The position numbers and the translations under genes are program-made. Shown here one piece after another: positions 1 to 8,015 of a stretch of 64,000 nt of DNA. A model generated the notes under the pieces. The model ran no database searches. It was given only the letters and a program-made list of their open reading frames with translations, and was not told where the DNA came from. The DNA comes from Candidatus Uhrbacteria bacterium (GTDB lineage Bacteria; Patescibacteriota; Patescibacteriia; 2-12-FULL-60-25), in assembly GCA_016222815.1 (NCBI GenBank), contig JACRQE010000004.1:40206-104205 (forward strand), written 5' to 3'. Within the stretch, counting starts at the first letter, position 1. Every line of letters begins with the position of its first letter.

Positions 1-2
1 AG

Positions 3-485
3 TACGAGGAACTGCCGCGCAGGAATCGCGCGTCGTTCACGCTCTATCGCGGACCGAAAGGTGAACTCGGCATCTCCTTCGAGATGTTGAACGCCGCTTT
101 GCGTCATGCGATGGCGGAACAGAAAAAAAGAGGGATTGAACCAGTCATCATCAGCATGCCGTTCGATGACTTCATCCCCTTCGACGCTGATTCGCTCCAC
201 CCTGACTGGGATCATCCGACTGAATCGAAAAACAACATCCGCGATGGTTGGGTACCGGATGTTCGGGCGACTCGCCAAGGGAAAAGTACGCGAGCGAAAT
301 TTCCCACTTGGGGATTCACGGCCCATGTTCACGTCCCGTCCGTAGACGAAAAATCTCTCGAGGCGGTACGCATCTTGTTCAACTACGCCGGCCTCTTGTT
401 TGGCCTTGGCGCCTATCGCCCCTCCCAAGGCGGTCCCTTCGGCACTTTCACGGTAAAAGAAGTCGCGGCAGAAACGCCGAAATGA
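3..485 (+). CDS. Hypothetical protein, 3' part of a gene cut by the window edge
   Basis: The reading frame is open from base 3 without a stop (it begins Tyr-Glu-Glu-Leu-Pro-Arg-Arg), so the internal Met at 84 is probably not the start and the gene begins outside the window. About 160 residues are visible. The C-terminal part contains FGLGAYRPSQGGPFGTF, a glycine-rich segment that looks conserved, following a stretch rich in Trp, Asp and Pro. I do not recognise the family. A GC-rich hairpin (508-528) follows the stop. The gene is on the strand opposite to the next several genes and converges with the tRNA-Asp transcript. Confidence 0.6.
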   Translation, partial: YEELPRRNRASFTLYRGPKGELGISFEMLNAALRHAMAEQKKRGIEPVIISMPFDDFIPFDADSLHPDWDHPTESKNNIRDGWVPDVRATRQGKSTRAKFPTWGFTAHVHVPSVDEKSLEAVRILFNYAGLLFGLGAYRPSQGGPFGTFTVKEVAAETPK

Positions 486-507
486 ACTTCCAACATCCTC
501 CAATCCC

Positions 508-528
508 GTCCGCCCTCCCCGGCGGACG
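508..528 (+). terminator. GC-rich hairpin after the partial gene
   Basis: The inverted repeat CGTCCGCC / GGCGGACG with a 5-nt loop lies 23 nt after the stop codon at 485. There is only a weak T-rich tail (ATGTTTTC), so termination is uncertain. Confidence 0.3.
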
Positions 529-544
529 TTATGTTTTCATATAC

Positions 545-574
545 AAAAATACCCCCATCGCTGGGGATATTTTT
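545..574 (-). terminator. Rho-independent terminator of tRNA-Asp
   Basis: Read on the minus strand, an inverted repeat (ATCCCC / GGGGGT core) flanked by A5 and T5 runs lies directly after the CCA end of the tRNA at 576. The A and T runs make it potentially bidirectional, so it could also serve the converging gene on the plus strand. Confidence 0.7.
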
Positions 575-575
575 C

Positions 576-653
576 TGGCGGGTCGGAAGGGATTCGAACC
601 CTCGATCTTCTCCGTGACAGGGAGACGTGTTAACCGGGCTACACCACCGACCC
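576..653 (-). tRNA. tRNA-Asp (GTC)
   Basis: On the minus strand the acceptor strands GGGTCGG and CCGACCC pair fully, followed by discriminator G and an encoded CCA. The anticodon arm is TCTCC-CTGTCAC-GGAGA with anticodon GTC after U33. The T-arm is GAGGG-TTCGAAT-CCCTT. All arms fold canonically, so this is the functional copy. A second, defective copy of its 5' half lies just upstream (683-749). Confidence 0.95.
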
Positions 654-682
654 ATGATATCTTCAATTTTAATCTACGAACT

Positions 683-749
683 TGAGATTCGAACCCTCGA
701 TCTCCCCGGTGTCCACCGGGGCGTGTTAACCGGGCTACACCACCGACCC
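683..749 (-). pseudogene. tRNA-Asp-like pseudogene with intact 5' half
   Basis: Bases 749 down to 722 on the minus strand repeat the first 28 nt of the tRNA-Asp gene exactly (acceptor 5' strand and D-arm). The anticodon arm is different: CCCCG/CGGGG with an 8-nt loop GTGGACAC instead of a 7-nt loop. The T-loop TTCGAAT is kept, but the T-stem 3' side (CTCAA) and the acceptor 3' strand no longer pair, and no CCA is encoded. I read it as a decayed tandem duplicate. A frameshift-suppressor-like tRNA is the alternative, unlikely without an acceptor stem. Confidence 0.7.
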
Positions 750-844
750 AGGGTGGCTCAAATTGTGAGCGTATATTGCCCGACTTCCTCGAATTCGTCA
801 ACCCCGCATTTAGCCTGACGAAAGCCCGTTAAAATAGTCTTCCG

Positions 845-990
845 AAAAGAAAAACCCCGCCCTGGTAATAGCGCGGAGTCTTTCCCTCGTTTGCACGTTC
901 GGTTTTATCCGAAGTGGTCCCATGATGCCATGGACTCAAAGGGAATGCAAGCCCTGCCGTTCGCAAACGGCGGGGCAAGCCACTCCCGTT
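845..990 (-). ncRNA. Candidate structured small RNA ending in a terminator
   Basis: Four stem-loops follow each other on the minus strand: a long interrupted hairpin at 987-941 (outer GGGAGTG/CATTCCC type pairing, inner GCCGTT/AACGGC), a hairpin at 935-917 (GTCC/GGAC), one at 913-898 (TTCGG/CCGAA) and one at 876-857 followed by a T-rich tail GGTTTTTCTTTT, a good intrinsic terminator. No ORF with coding character fits. It lies between the ppsA stop and the tRNA-Asp pair. It might be an independent sRNA or the structured 3' UTR of ppsA. It does not match the motifs I know for tmRNA, 4.5S RNA or RNase P RNA. Confidence 0.4.
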
Positions 991-1119
991 TTAGGCCCTT
1001 ACAATCGCCAATAAACACGGTAATCCCGGGGTATTAGAAGCGGCTGGATCCATTCCATGTTCCGACCAAAACGATGTTAACTCCGCGGAGTTTTCCACAA
1101 CCCTAAAGATGATTATTCT
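991..1119. other. Non-coding gap with a perfect 14-bp palindrome
   Basis: No gene is seen between the ppsA stop (1120) and the candidate RNA. The only clear element is the perfect palindrome AACTCCGCGGAGTT at 1079-1092. On the plus strand it is followed by TTTT; on the minus strand it comes about 28 nt after the ppsA stop without a T run, so it could weakly terminate ppsA or bind a dimeric protein. Confidence 0.4.
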
Positions 1120-3546
1120 CTACTTTTTCATCTTCAACTCGGTCTGCGCAACCCGTTTCGCCATCTTGATGACCGAATCAGGATTGAGCGAAATACTGTC
1201 TATGCCTTGGCGCACCAAGAATTCCGTGAACTCCGGGAAATCAGATGGCGCTTGCCCGCAGATTCCGACTTTGATTTTTTTCTTCTTGGCGACTTTGATG
1301 ACATGTTCGAGCGACATGAGCACCGCCGGACTCAATTCATCATACAAGCGGCTGACCAACGCCGAGTCGCGGTCCACGCCGAGCGTCAGCTGCGTCAGGT
1401 CATTCGAACCGATGGAGAATCCGTCGAACAACTCGGCGAATTCATCGGCCAAGATGATGTTCGACGGGATTTCGACCATCACATAAACCTTGAGTCCGTC
1501 TTTGCCACGCTTGAGTCCGGCCTTGGCCATGGCGGTGAGCACCTTCTTCCCCTCCTCCGGCGTGCGGCAGAACGGAATCATGGCCACCACGTTCTTGAGC
1601 CCCATCTCGTCGCGCACTTTCTTGATGGCTGCGCATTCGAGCGCGAATGCCTCGGCGTATTTCCCTTCGTAATACCGCGAGGCACCGCGCCAGCCGATCA
1701 TCGGATTCGCTTCCTGCGGTTCATACCCCTCACCGCCGATGAGTTTGGCGTACTCGTTGGTCTTGAAATCCGAAGTACGTACGATGACTTCGTGCGGATA
1801 AAAAGCCGCGCCCAGCATCCCGATGCCTTCGGCCAACTTGTCCACGAAGTATCTGCTCTTGTCGCGGTAGCCAATGGTCAATTCTTCGATTTTATTTTTT
1901 AAATCTTCATCCTCAAGTTTCTTGAAATTCATCAGCGCTAACGGATGGATTTTGATGTAATCCGTGAATATGAATTCCGTCCGCGCCAACCCCACGCCGG
2001 ATTGCGGCAGGAAAGAGTACTCGAAGGCCTGTTCCGGCACCGCCAGGTTCAGCATGATGCGGGTCTTGGTCGCTTTCAGGCCTTTTACCCTCTGACGGCT
2101 TATCTTGAACCGCAATTTCCCCTGATACACCCTGCCCGTCTCGCCTTCGGCGCATGATACAGTCAAATCCTGTCCATTCTTCAGCGACTTGATGCCGTCC
2201 CCCACGCCGACCACGGCCGGCGTCCCCAACTCGCGGCTCACGATAGCCGCATGGCAGGTCCTCCCGCCGCTCGCGGTCACGATGGCCGCTGCGCGTTTCA
2301 TGATCGGCACCCAATCCGGATCCGTCATCTCCGCGACCAGGACCTCGCCATCTTTGAAGGACGACATTTCTGCCGCGCTTTTGATGAGATGCGCTTTGCC
2401 GGTCGCGATCTTCGAGCCGATGGCCAAACCCTCGGCCAAGACTTTAGAGCGTTTCTCCAGCTCGTAATCCACGATGACATCCAAATCCTTCCTGGCCTGC
2501 ACGGTCTCGGGACGGGCCTGGACGATGAACAGCTCCCCGGTCTTGCCGTCTTTTGCCCATTCGATGTCCATCGGCCTGTCCGTCTTGGCCAGCTTGGAAT
2601 AATACTTTTCGATTTGCATCCCCCACCGCGCCAGTTTCAGGATCTCATCGTCGTTCAGGCACGGCCGTTCGCGATCCGCCGTCGGGACGGCCGCAGTCTT
2701 GGTCGGCGATGTCCCCTCAAGGCTGTAGATTATCTTGGTTTCCTTGCTCCCCAGTTTCCGTCCGATGATCGGCCGGTAGCCTTGGGCCAGCGTCGACTTG
2801 TGGACGTAGAACTGATCGGGCGTGACCTTCCCCTGCACCACGCTTTCACCCAAGCCCCAGGCCGCGTTTATGATGATCACTTCGCGGAAACCGGTCTCCG
2901 TATCGATGGTGAACATGACCCCGGCAGACGCCAAATCGGACCTCACCATGCGCTGGACGCCGACCGACAGCGCCACTTTCATATGATCGAAGCCTTGCTC
3001 GACGCGATAGACAATCGCCCGGTTGGTGAAGAGCGAAGCCATGCACCGCTTGACCGCGTCCAACAGCGCCTCATTGCCTTTGATGTTGAGGAACGATTCC
3101 TGCTGGCCGGCGAATGATGCGCCCGGTAAATCTTCGGCCGTGGCCGAAGACCGGACCGCTACCTCGCACGAGCTCTTTCCGGTGCACAGCTTGGCATATG
3201 ATTTGACGACTTGCCTGGCCAGGTCTTTCGGGATTTCCGCATCCAAGATCATGCCTCTGACCCGTGCTCCGCGCGCTTCCAGTTCGTTGATGTCTTTGAT
3301 GTCCAAGCCCTTCAGCGCCGCGGTGATCGGCTTGCGGAGATCGGCAGCATCCAAAAAGCGCCAATAAGCCTCGGCCGTGGTCGCGAAACCGTCCGGGATG
3401 GGGACGCCTCGCGGCCGGAGCTTGCGGTACATTTCTCCGAGCGACGCGTTCTTGCCCCCGACCTGGGCGACCTTGCCCAAATCCAACCGCGAGAACGGCA
3501 GGACCAACGGACCCGCAGCCGCATTACCATCTTTTTTGGTGGCCAT
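1120..3546 (-). CDS. ppsA: Phosphoenolpyruvate synthase (pyruvate, water dikinase)
   Basis: Converts pyruvate, ATP and water to PEP, AMP and phosphate, the gluconeogenic counterpart of pyruvate kinase encoded two genes upstream. The 808-aa length fits the family (E. coli about 790). The N-terminal half is the ATP-grasp/PEP-binding domain (GGKNASLGEM near the start, RSSATAEDLPGASFAGQQ). The phosphohistidine domain has GGRTCHAAIVSRELGTPAVVG with catalytic His at about 432. The C-terminal TIM barrel ends with GSNDLTQLTLGVDRDS and a CGQAPS motif. The start is the ATG at 3546 (MATKKDG); the longer frame to 3714 overlaps the upstream gene and is low complexity. Only 14 nt separate it from the upstream stop, so it is probably cotranscribed with pyk. 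A pyruvate phosphate dikinase function is a less likely alternative because of length. Confidence 0.95.
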   Translation of the reverse strand: MATKKDGNAAAGPLVLPFSRLDLGKVAQVGGKNASLGEMYRKLRPRGVPIPDGFATTAEAYWRFLDAADLRKPITAALKGLDIKDINELEARGARVRGMILDAEIPKDLARQVVKSYAKLCTGKSSCEVAVRSSATAEDLPGASFAGQQESFLNIKGNEALLDAVKRCMASLFTNRAIVYRVEQGFDHMKVALSVGVQRMVRSDLASAGVMFTIDTETGFREVIIINAAWGLGESVVQGKVTPDQFYVHKSTLAQGYRPIIGRKLGSKETKIIYSLEGTSPTKTAAVPTADRERPCLNDDEILKLARWGMQIEKYYSKLAKTDRPMDIEWAKDGKTGELFIVQARPETVQARKDLDVIVDYELEKRSKVLAEGLAIGSKIATGKAHLIKSAAEMSSFKDGEVLVAEMTDPDWVPIMKRAAAIVTASGGRTCHAAIVSRELGTPAVVGVGDGIKSLKNGQDLTVSCAEGETGRVYQGKLRFKISRQRVKGLKATKTRIMLNLAVPEQAFEYSFLPQSGVGLARTEFIFTDYIKIHPLALMNFKKLEDEDLKNKIEELTIGYRDKSRYFVDKLAEGIGMLGAAFYPHEVIVRTSDFKTNEYAKLIGGEGYEPQEANPMIGWRGASRYYEGKYAEAFALECAAIKKVRDEMGLKNVVAMIPFCRTPEEGKKVLTAMAKAGLKRGKDGLKVYVMVEIPSNIILADEFAELFDGFSIGSNDLTQLTLGVDRDSALVSRLYDELSPAVLMSLEHVIKVAKKKKIKVGICGQAPSDFPEFTEFLVRQGIDSISLNPDSVIKMAKRVAQTELKMKK

Positions 3547-3560
3547 AGTGTTTTGGATTT

Positions 3561-4610
3561 TCACTTGAACGGATTCTGGGGCGTTACCTGCTCGCACATC
3601 CCGTCGATTTCCTCGCCCGTGAACATGCCTTTGAGCAGCCCTTTGAGTATCTTCTTCTTCGTCGCCGCGTCCCACAAGGCATCGGGACCGCCCGGCGGTT
3701 TGTTCTCTGACCAAGCGGCAAAAATATCGGCCAAACGTTTGAGCGGGACTTTGACCAGCACGATATCCTCAATCCGCGAGCCGCTCTGTAACGCGCGGAT
3801 TTTCGCTTCCTGGAGTTTTTTGAGTTTCCGTGCCCGTCGGCTGGCGATTGTGAACTGTATGCCGATCATCTTATCGTCTTCCGAACCCTCCACCGCCACG
3901 CCACGTCTCCTGAGTTTTACCCTGATTAGGAAATCCGAACTCAGCTCGATGTCCTCATAGACATTTGAAGTCTCGATCTCGAACGGTAGCTGGCCGTCGA
4001 GCGAAAGCTTGCGCAAGAACGAATAGACCATGCGCTCGGCCAAATGGCCCTGCTGGCTCATGCCTTCGCGGTCTTTTATTAATCCGTTGTAACCGCCCTT
4101 GAACCGCGGATTCGTCATATCGCTCTGCTGTTTGTCTATGGCGATCTGCCGGTCCAATTCCCGCCGCAAAAGACGCTTGGCTTTTTCGATGAAATATTTC
4201 TTGCGCACTGACCGCGGGACCGTCTCGGAATCCAGTACGTATTCCACATCCCAGATGCCGTCGGTCAAAAGCGCCCCCAGGCTCACCGGTTCGCTTGTCC
4301 CATCCGATTTTTCCCACACATAATACTGCCCGTTGAACTTGATGCGCCGGGCGCCCGGTTCGAACTCTTGTTCTTTAGCGTCGATGCCCTTGAGCCGGGA
4401 TTCCAGCCATTCTATTATGCGTTGTTTCTCTTTTTGCAGAGCCAGGATCTGACGCACGTTCTCAGGCTTCAATCCGCGTCTTTCCGCGATCCACTCCAAA
4501 CCCAACTCATCATAAAAACGCAGATAGGATTCGGTCGCATCTTCGGCGCCCGGTTTCCTGATGGCTTGCCGCCTGACTTCCTTGAGCGCCTGTTTGAATC
4601 CCGGTTCCAT
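3561..4610 (-). CDS. Conserved hypothetical protein between pyk and ppsA
   Basis: 349 residues, soluble, highly charged, no signal peptide or membrane segment. The N-terminal third is helical and Lys/Glu rich. The middle has FNGQYYVWEKSDG, and a later stretch (MSQQGHLAERMVYSFLRKLSLD) is followed by beta-rich DFLIRVKLRRRGV and MIGIQFTIASR, loosely resembling a nuclease-like alpha/beta fold, but I cannot identify catalytic residues. The gene sits 7 nt after pyk and 14 nt before ppsA, so it is transcribed between two enzymes of the PEP/pyruvate node; that position hints at, but does not prove, a shared role. Function unknown. Confidence 0.8.
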   Translation of the reverse strand: MEPGFKQALKEVRRQAIRKPGAEDATESYLRFYDELGLEWIAERRGLKPENVRQILALQKEKQRIIEWLESRLKGIDAKEQEFEPGARRIKFNGQYYVWEKSDGTSEPVSLGALLTDGIWDVEYVLDSETVPRSVRKKYFIEKAKRLLRRELDRQIAIDKQQSDMTNPRFKGGYNGLIKDREGMSQQGHLAERMVYSFLRKLSLDGQLPFEIETSNVYEDIELSSDFLIRVKLRRRGVAVEGSEDDKMIGIQFTIASRRARKLKKLQEAKIRALQSGSRIEDIVLVKVPLKRLADIFAAWSENKPPGGPDALWDAATKKKILKGLLKGMFTGEEIDGMCEQVTPQNPFK

Positions 4611-4617
4611 GTTCTTT

Positions 4618-6066
4618 TCAGACTTTCCTGATTTCGACGAGGTTGACCCTGCCCGAGACTCCGACCGGATCGCCGGCCACGATGATCAGGTCTTCGCCTT
4701 TGTTGATTTTCTTGGATTTCTTGAGGTAACCGAGCGACCTTTCCACCAATTCTTCCACGCTCTGGCATTTGGGCAGCATGAACGGCACCACACCCCAAGA
4801 TAAGTTGAGTTGGCGCTGGACTCGTTCATCGTCGGTCGCGACGAAAATCGGCAATTCCGGACGATGTCGGCTAACCAATCTGCCCGTGTCACCCGACATC
4901 GAAGCCACCAAAATCCCTTTCGCGCCCACATCCTTGGCCAGGATCTTGGCCACCTGGGACACCGCCTCATCCGTGGTCTGCTTCTTCTTGTTTTCGAACG
5001 GATTTTCCAGATCATCATAATGCGAGGACTCGGTCTCGCGGATGACCTTGGCCATGGTTTCGACCGATTCCAAAGGATGCTTGCCGCTCGCCGTCTCGCC
5101 CGAAAGCATGACTGCATCCGTATGGTCGATGACCGCGTTGGCGATGTCCGAAACCTCGGCGCGCGTCGGCCTGGGGTTGCGGATCATGGAATCCAGCATC
5201 TGGGTGGCCACGATGACCGGCTTGGCCGCGGCCAGGCATTTGTCTATCAACCGCTTCTGGATGAGCGGCACTTCCTCGGCCCGCATCTCGATGCCCAAAT
5301 CGCCGCGCGCCACCATGATGCCATCGACCGCTTCGATTATCTCGTCGATGTTCTCTACGGCTTCGCCTTTCTCGATTTTGGCGATTATCCGTATCGGATG
5401 GTCGATGCCGCTCTCGATGTCCAGTTCCTCTTCGTATTGTTTTATCAGGAAACGCAAATCGAAAATATCTTTGGCGGTGCGCACGAAGCTCAATGCCACC
5501 CAATCCACGTTCTGGGAAATACCGAACTTCACGTCATCCTTGTCCTTATCGCTCATGGCCGAAGCCGAAACCGCTGTTTCCGGAAGGTTCATGCCCTTAT
5601 GCGACAACAAAACACCGCCGTCGATGATTTCGCACGTCACATCCTGTCCCTGGACCGACAGTACCCGGCCGGCCAACAAACCATCATCGAACAACAGGCG
5701 TTCGCCCGGTTTCACGTCCTCGTGCAGCTTGGCATAAGTCACCGGCAGTTTGCGCGGAATGTCGGCTTCGCCCGTAGTGAACACGACCTTATCGCCGGTT
5801 TTCAACGTCACGCCCTCCGGCGGCAGCTCACCGACCCGGATTTTCGGTCCCTGCAGGTCCTGTAGGATGGCTATCGGCTCTTCCATCTCCCGCGAAATCG
5901 CGCGTATCTTTTCGATCATCTTGGCATGGTCTTCATGCGTCCCATGCGAAAAATTCAAACGTGCCACGTTCATCCCGGCTTTGACCAATTCCCCTATCTG
6001 TTCAGCGGTATTCGAGGCCGGTCCCAGTGTACACACGATCTTAGTCCGTTTTATCGGTTTTGGCAT
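4618..6066 (-). CDS. pyk: Pyruvate kinase
   Basis: Transfers phosphate from PEP to ADP, the last step of glycolysis. The 482 residues show family motifs in order: TKIVCTLGPAS at the N-terminus, NFSHGTHEDH, the active-site lysine region RIIAKIEKGE, the metal/phosphate loop MVARGDLGIE, VATQMLDSM and the C-terminal nucleotide-responsive domain (ASMSGDTGRLVSRHRPELPI). The start is the ATG at 6066 (MPKPIKRTK), not the upstream Met at 6123: a promoter (-10 TACAAT at 6077-6082) lies only 10 nt before it, so the message is almost leaderless. It heads an apparent three-gene operon pyk-hypothetical-ppsA that encodes opposing directions of the PEP/pyruvate step. Confidence 0.97.
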   Translation of the reverse strand: MPKPIKRTKIVCTLGPASNTAEQIGELVKAGMNVARLNFSHGTHEDHAKMIEKIRAISREMEEPIAILQDLQGPKIRVGELPPEGVTLKTGDKVVFTTGEADIPRKLPVTYAKLHEDVKPGERLLFDDGLLAGRVLSVQGQDVTCEIIDGGVLLSHKGMNLPETAVSASAMSDKDKDDVKFGISQNVDWVALSFVRTAKDIFDLRFLIKQYEEELDIESGIDHPIRIIAKIEKGEAVENIDEIIEAVDGIMVARGDLGIEMRAEEVPLIQKRLIDKCLAAAKPVIVATQMLDSMIRNPRPTRAEVSDIANAVIDHTDAVMLSGETASGKHPLESVETMAKVIRETESSHYDDLENPFENKKKQTTDEAVSQVAKILAKDVGAKGILVASMSGDTGRLVSRHRPELPIFVATDDERVQRQLNLSWGVVPFMLPKCQSVEELVERSLGYLKKSKKINKGEDLIIVAGDPVGVSGRVNLVEIRKV

Positions 6067-6076
6067 ATTGACCCCA

Positions 6077-6105
6077 ATTGTACCTGCGGCGCTAATCCAT
6101 AGCAA
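6077..6105 (-). promoter_or_regulatory. Promoter of pyk, leaderless type
   Basis: On the minus strand TTGCTA (6105-6100), 17-bp spacer, TACAAT (6082-6077). The ATG begins 10 nt after the -10 box, so the transcript starts within a few bases of the start codon. Confidence 0.6.
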
Positions 6106-6106
6106 A

Positions 6107-6135
6107 GTAGAGGCGGGTTTCAAACACGCCCCTAC
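6107..6135. repeat. Dispersed palindromic repeat, copy 1 (intergenic)
   Basis: Imperfect palindrome starting GTAGAGGCG and ending CGCCCCTAC, between the htrA stop and the pyk promoter. The outer arms match the copies at 36399, 38920, 50898 and 59013. The centre (GGTTTCAAAC) differs, as expected for elements that keep only their ends. Confidence 0.7.
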
Positions 6136-6151
6136 AAGTTACAAGTTTCTT

Positions 6152-7399
6152 TTATTCCGTTTTCAATTCTTCAAGCTTCAACGTCACTTCTTTCTCCTCT
6201 CCGGCATGCGAAATCTTGAGTTTTATCTCGTCTCCTACAACGTGGCGGCCGATGAGCGAAGACAGCGAATGCCCGTCCTCAACCTTCACCCCGTCGATTT
6301 CCAAGATGATGTCGTTTTCTTTTATTCCGGCTTTATCCGCCGGACTTCCCGGAGATACGGCCAGTTCGCTCTTCTGGTTGCCGCGCACGACCAAAGCGCC
6401 GTAATCGACTTTGAGCTGGTTGTTCTTTACATATTCGGGCGTCACCATGACATACCTCACGCCCATGTACGGCCTGACGATGTGCCCGAACTTTTGGATG
6501 CTGTCCAGGTCTCTCTTCACGGCCGACGCCGGTATGGCGAAACCCAATGACTGCCCGCGGTCCGAGACCGCCGTGTTGATGCCTACGACTTTCCCGCCCA
6601 AATCCAATAGTGGTCCGCCGGAATTCCCAGGATTGATGGCTGCGTCGGTCTGGATAGCCTCATCTATGACCTCCGTGCCTGCGCCATTGCCCGCCACGAT
6701 CCTTCGGTTCAAGCCGGAAATCACGCCGCGCGTCACCGTGTTGTTGAACTGGTCCAGGGCATTGCCGATGGCGATGACCGATTGGCCCGGCTGTAATCCG
6801 TCAGAATCCCCGACCGAAAGATACGGGAAATCGCTGCCTTCGACTTTCAGGAACGCCAAGTCAAGCACCGGATCCACGGCCACCACTTTGGCCGGATACG
6901 TCTTGCCCGAAAAAGTCCTGACTTTGAATTCCAATTTGTCCTCGGCGACTTGCGAATTCTGAACCACGTGCTTGTTGGTCGCGATCAACCCGTCTGCGGT
7001 CACGAAAAATCCCGATCCCCCGGCTATCTGTACCGTGCCCGTGGCTGAACCCCGGACCGGCTGCTGTTCCGGCATCGGGCTGAATAAACCGCTGAACGGG
7101 TCATACTGGATGCTGTTCCTGGCCTGTTTTTGCACTGGCGCAAGGACCGCAACGGCCACGACCGCCGCCTGGCTGCGCTTGACTACGCTAACCGCCTCAT
7201 CGCTGTCGGAAGCGACAAATGATCGAGGTTGTGCGCTCACCGGTTGCGGTGCCTGCTTTTTCACGAATAATCCCGCAGGGAAGACATCTTGGAATTGCGG
7301 AGCGAACCATGTCAGGGCAAAAAATACGCCCGTACTGACCAGGATGGCGGTCACAGCAGACGCCGCGACCGAAACAAGGAGATTGTTTTTTTCTGTCAT
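6152..7399 (-). CDS. HtrA/DegP-type serine protease with PDZ domain
   Basis: Membrane-anchored envelope quality-control protease (family S1C). A 415-aa product from ATG 7399 starts with one transmembrane segment (VAASAVTAILVSTGVFFALTW, residues ~9-29), then a Pro/Ala-rich linker. The trypsin-like domain has all three catalytic residues: His in TNKHVVQ, Asp in DPVLDLAFLKVEG and Ser in INPGNSGGPLL. One PDZ domain follows (SPADKAGIKENDIILEIDGVKVED). The longer upstream frame is rejected because it runs into nrdR. It starts 43 nt after nrdR. Domain order (TM, protease, single PDZ) is that of DegS/HtrA-type proteins. Confidence 0.93.
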   Translation of the reverse strand: MTEKNNLLVSVAASAVTAILVSTGVFFALTWFAPQFQDVFPAGLFVKKQAPQPVSAQPRSFVASDSDEAVSVVKRSQAAVVAVAVLAPVQKQARNSIQYDPFSGLFSPMPEQQPVRGSATGTVQIAGGSGFFVTADGLIATNKHVVQNSQVAEDKLEFKVRTFSGKTYPAKVVAVDPVLDLAFLKVEGSDFPYLSVGDSDGLQPGQSVIAIGNALDQFNNTVTRGVISGLNRRIVAGNGAGTEVIDEAIQTDAAINPGNSGGPLLDLGGKVVGINTAVSDRGQSLGFAIPASAVKRDLDSIQKFGHIVRPYMGVRYVMVTPEYVKNNQLKVDYGALVVRGNQKSELAVSPGSPADKAGIKENDIILEIDGVKVEDGHSLSSLIGRHVVGDEIKLKISHAGEEKEVTLKLEELKTE

Positions 7400-7442
7400 A
7401 TCTTGTGGATTAATTGTTCTTGATTCAAAAATACGGCTTGGC

Positions 7443-7958
7443 TCAAATCTTGAGCCTATTCCCTTCATCTACGACTGTTTTTTCCTTTTTGGTTCCTTTT
7501 TTTCTGGACCGCGCATTCAAAGACTCCAATTCGCGTGTGAACGACTCGATGTCCGCGAACTGGCGATAGACCGAAGCGAAGCGGATATACGCGATTTCAT
7601 CAAAACTCTTCAACCTGTCCATCACGATTTCGCCGATTTCCCGGCTGGTCAATTCATCCGTTTTTTTCCGTTGGATATCCCGCTCGATCCCGTTCAGCAG
7701 CGTCCTGAAAGCCGAGTCCGTGTATGGCCGTTTCTGCAATGAACGCCTTATCCCCTGCGAAAGTTTGTCGCGCGAATACGTTTCGCGTCCTCCGTCCCGT
7801 TTCACCACGGTCAAATCCAAAAGCTCCACCTCTTCGCCGGTGGAAAAACGATAACTGCACTTTTCGCATTCCCGGCGCCGCCGAATAGCCGAACCTTCGG
7901 CAGAGAGCCGCGTATCGATGACTTTTGTGTCTGTATGGCCGCACACGGGACAATGCAT
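7443..7958 (-). CDS. nrdR: Transcriptional repressor NrdR
   Basis: Zinc-finger, ATP-cone regulator that represses ribonucleotide reductase genes according to dATP/ATP levels. The zinc ribbon is visible at the N-terminus (MHCPVCGHTDTKVIDTR and CEKCSYRFST), followed by the ATP-cone (VVKRDGGRETYSRDKLSQGI) and the typical SFDEIAYIRFASVYRQFADI segment. At 171 aa it is somewhat longer than the usual ~150 because of a Lys/Arg-rich C-terminal tail. No ribonucleotide reductase gene or NrdR box is evident in the window. It lies between ftsZ and htrA on the same strand. Confidence 0.95.
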   Translation of the reverse strand: MHCPVCGHTDTKVIDTRLSAEGSAIRRRRECEKCSYRFSTGEEVELLDLTVVKRDGGRETYSRDKLSQGIRRSLQKRPYTDSAFRTLLNGIERDIQRKKTDELTSREIGEIVMDRLKSFDEIAYIRFASVYRQFADIESFTRELESLNARSRKKGTKKEKTVVDEGNRLKI

Positions 7959-8015
7959 AAAAAAGCTTGAAGCTCGAAACTTAAAGCCTAATCATTTGAG
8001 CTTTAACCTATCTTA

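Noticed and set aside
683..749. Functional tRNA (Val GAC or a four-base-anticodon suppressor)
   Set aside because: The acceptor and T-stems do not pair and no CCA follows, so charging is not credible.
845..990. RNase P RNA, tmRNA or 4.5S RNA
   Set aside because: A GAGGGAAAGACTCC stretch recalls the RNase P P4 region, but the rest of the molecule would run into the tRNA genes; no tRNA-like end for tmRNA and no GGAAGGAAGCAG-type SRP core.
2251..3117. 288-codon open frame on the plus strand opposite ppsA
   Set aside because: It is antisense to a well-supported gene, has an Arg/His/Pro-rich composition and no family motif; GC-rich coding DNA commonly leaves the opposite frame open.
4810..5865. 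351-codon open frame opposite pyk
   Set aside because: Same reasoning: complement of conserved pyruvate kinase codons, no recognisable domain or start signal.
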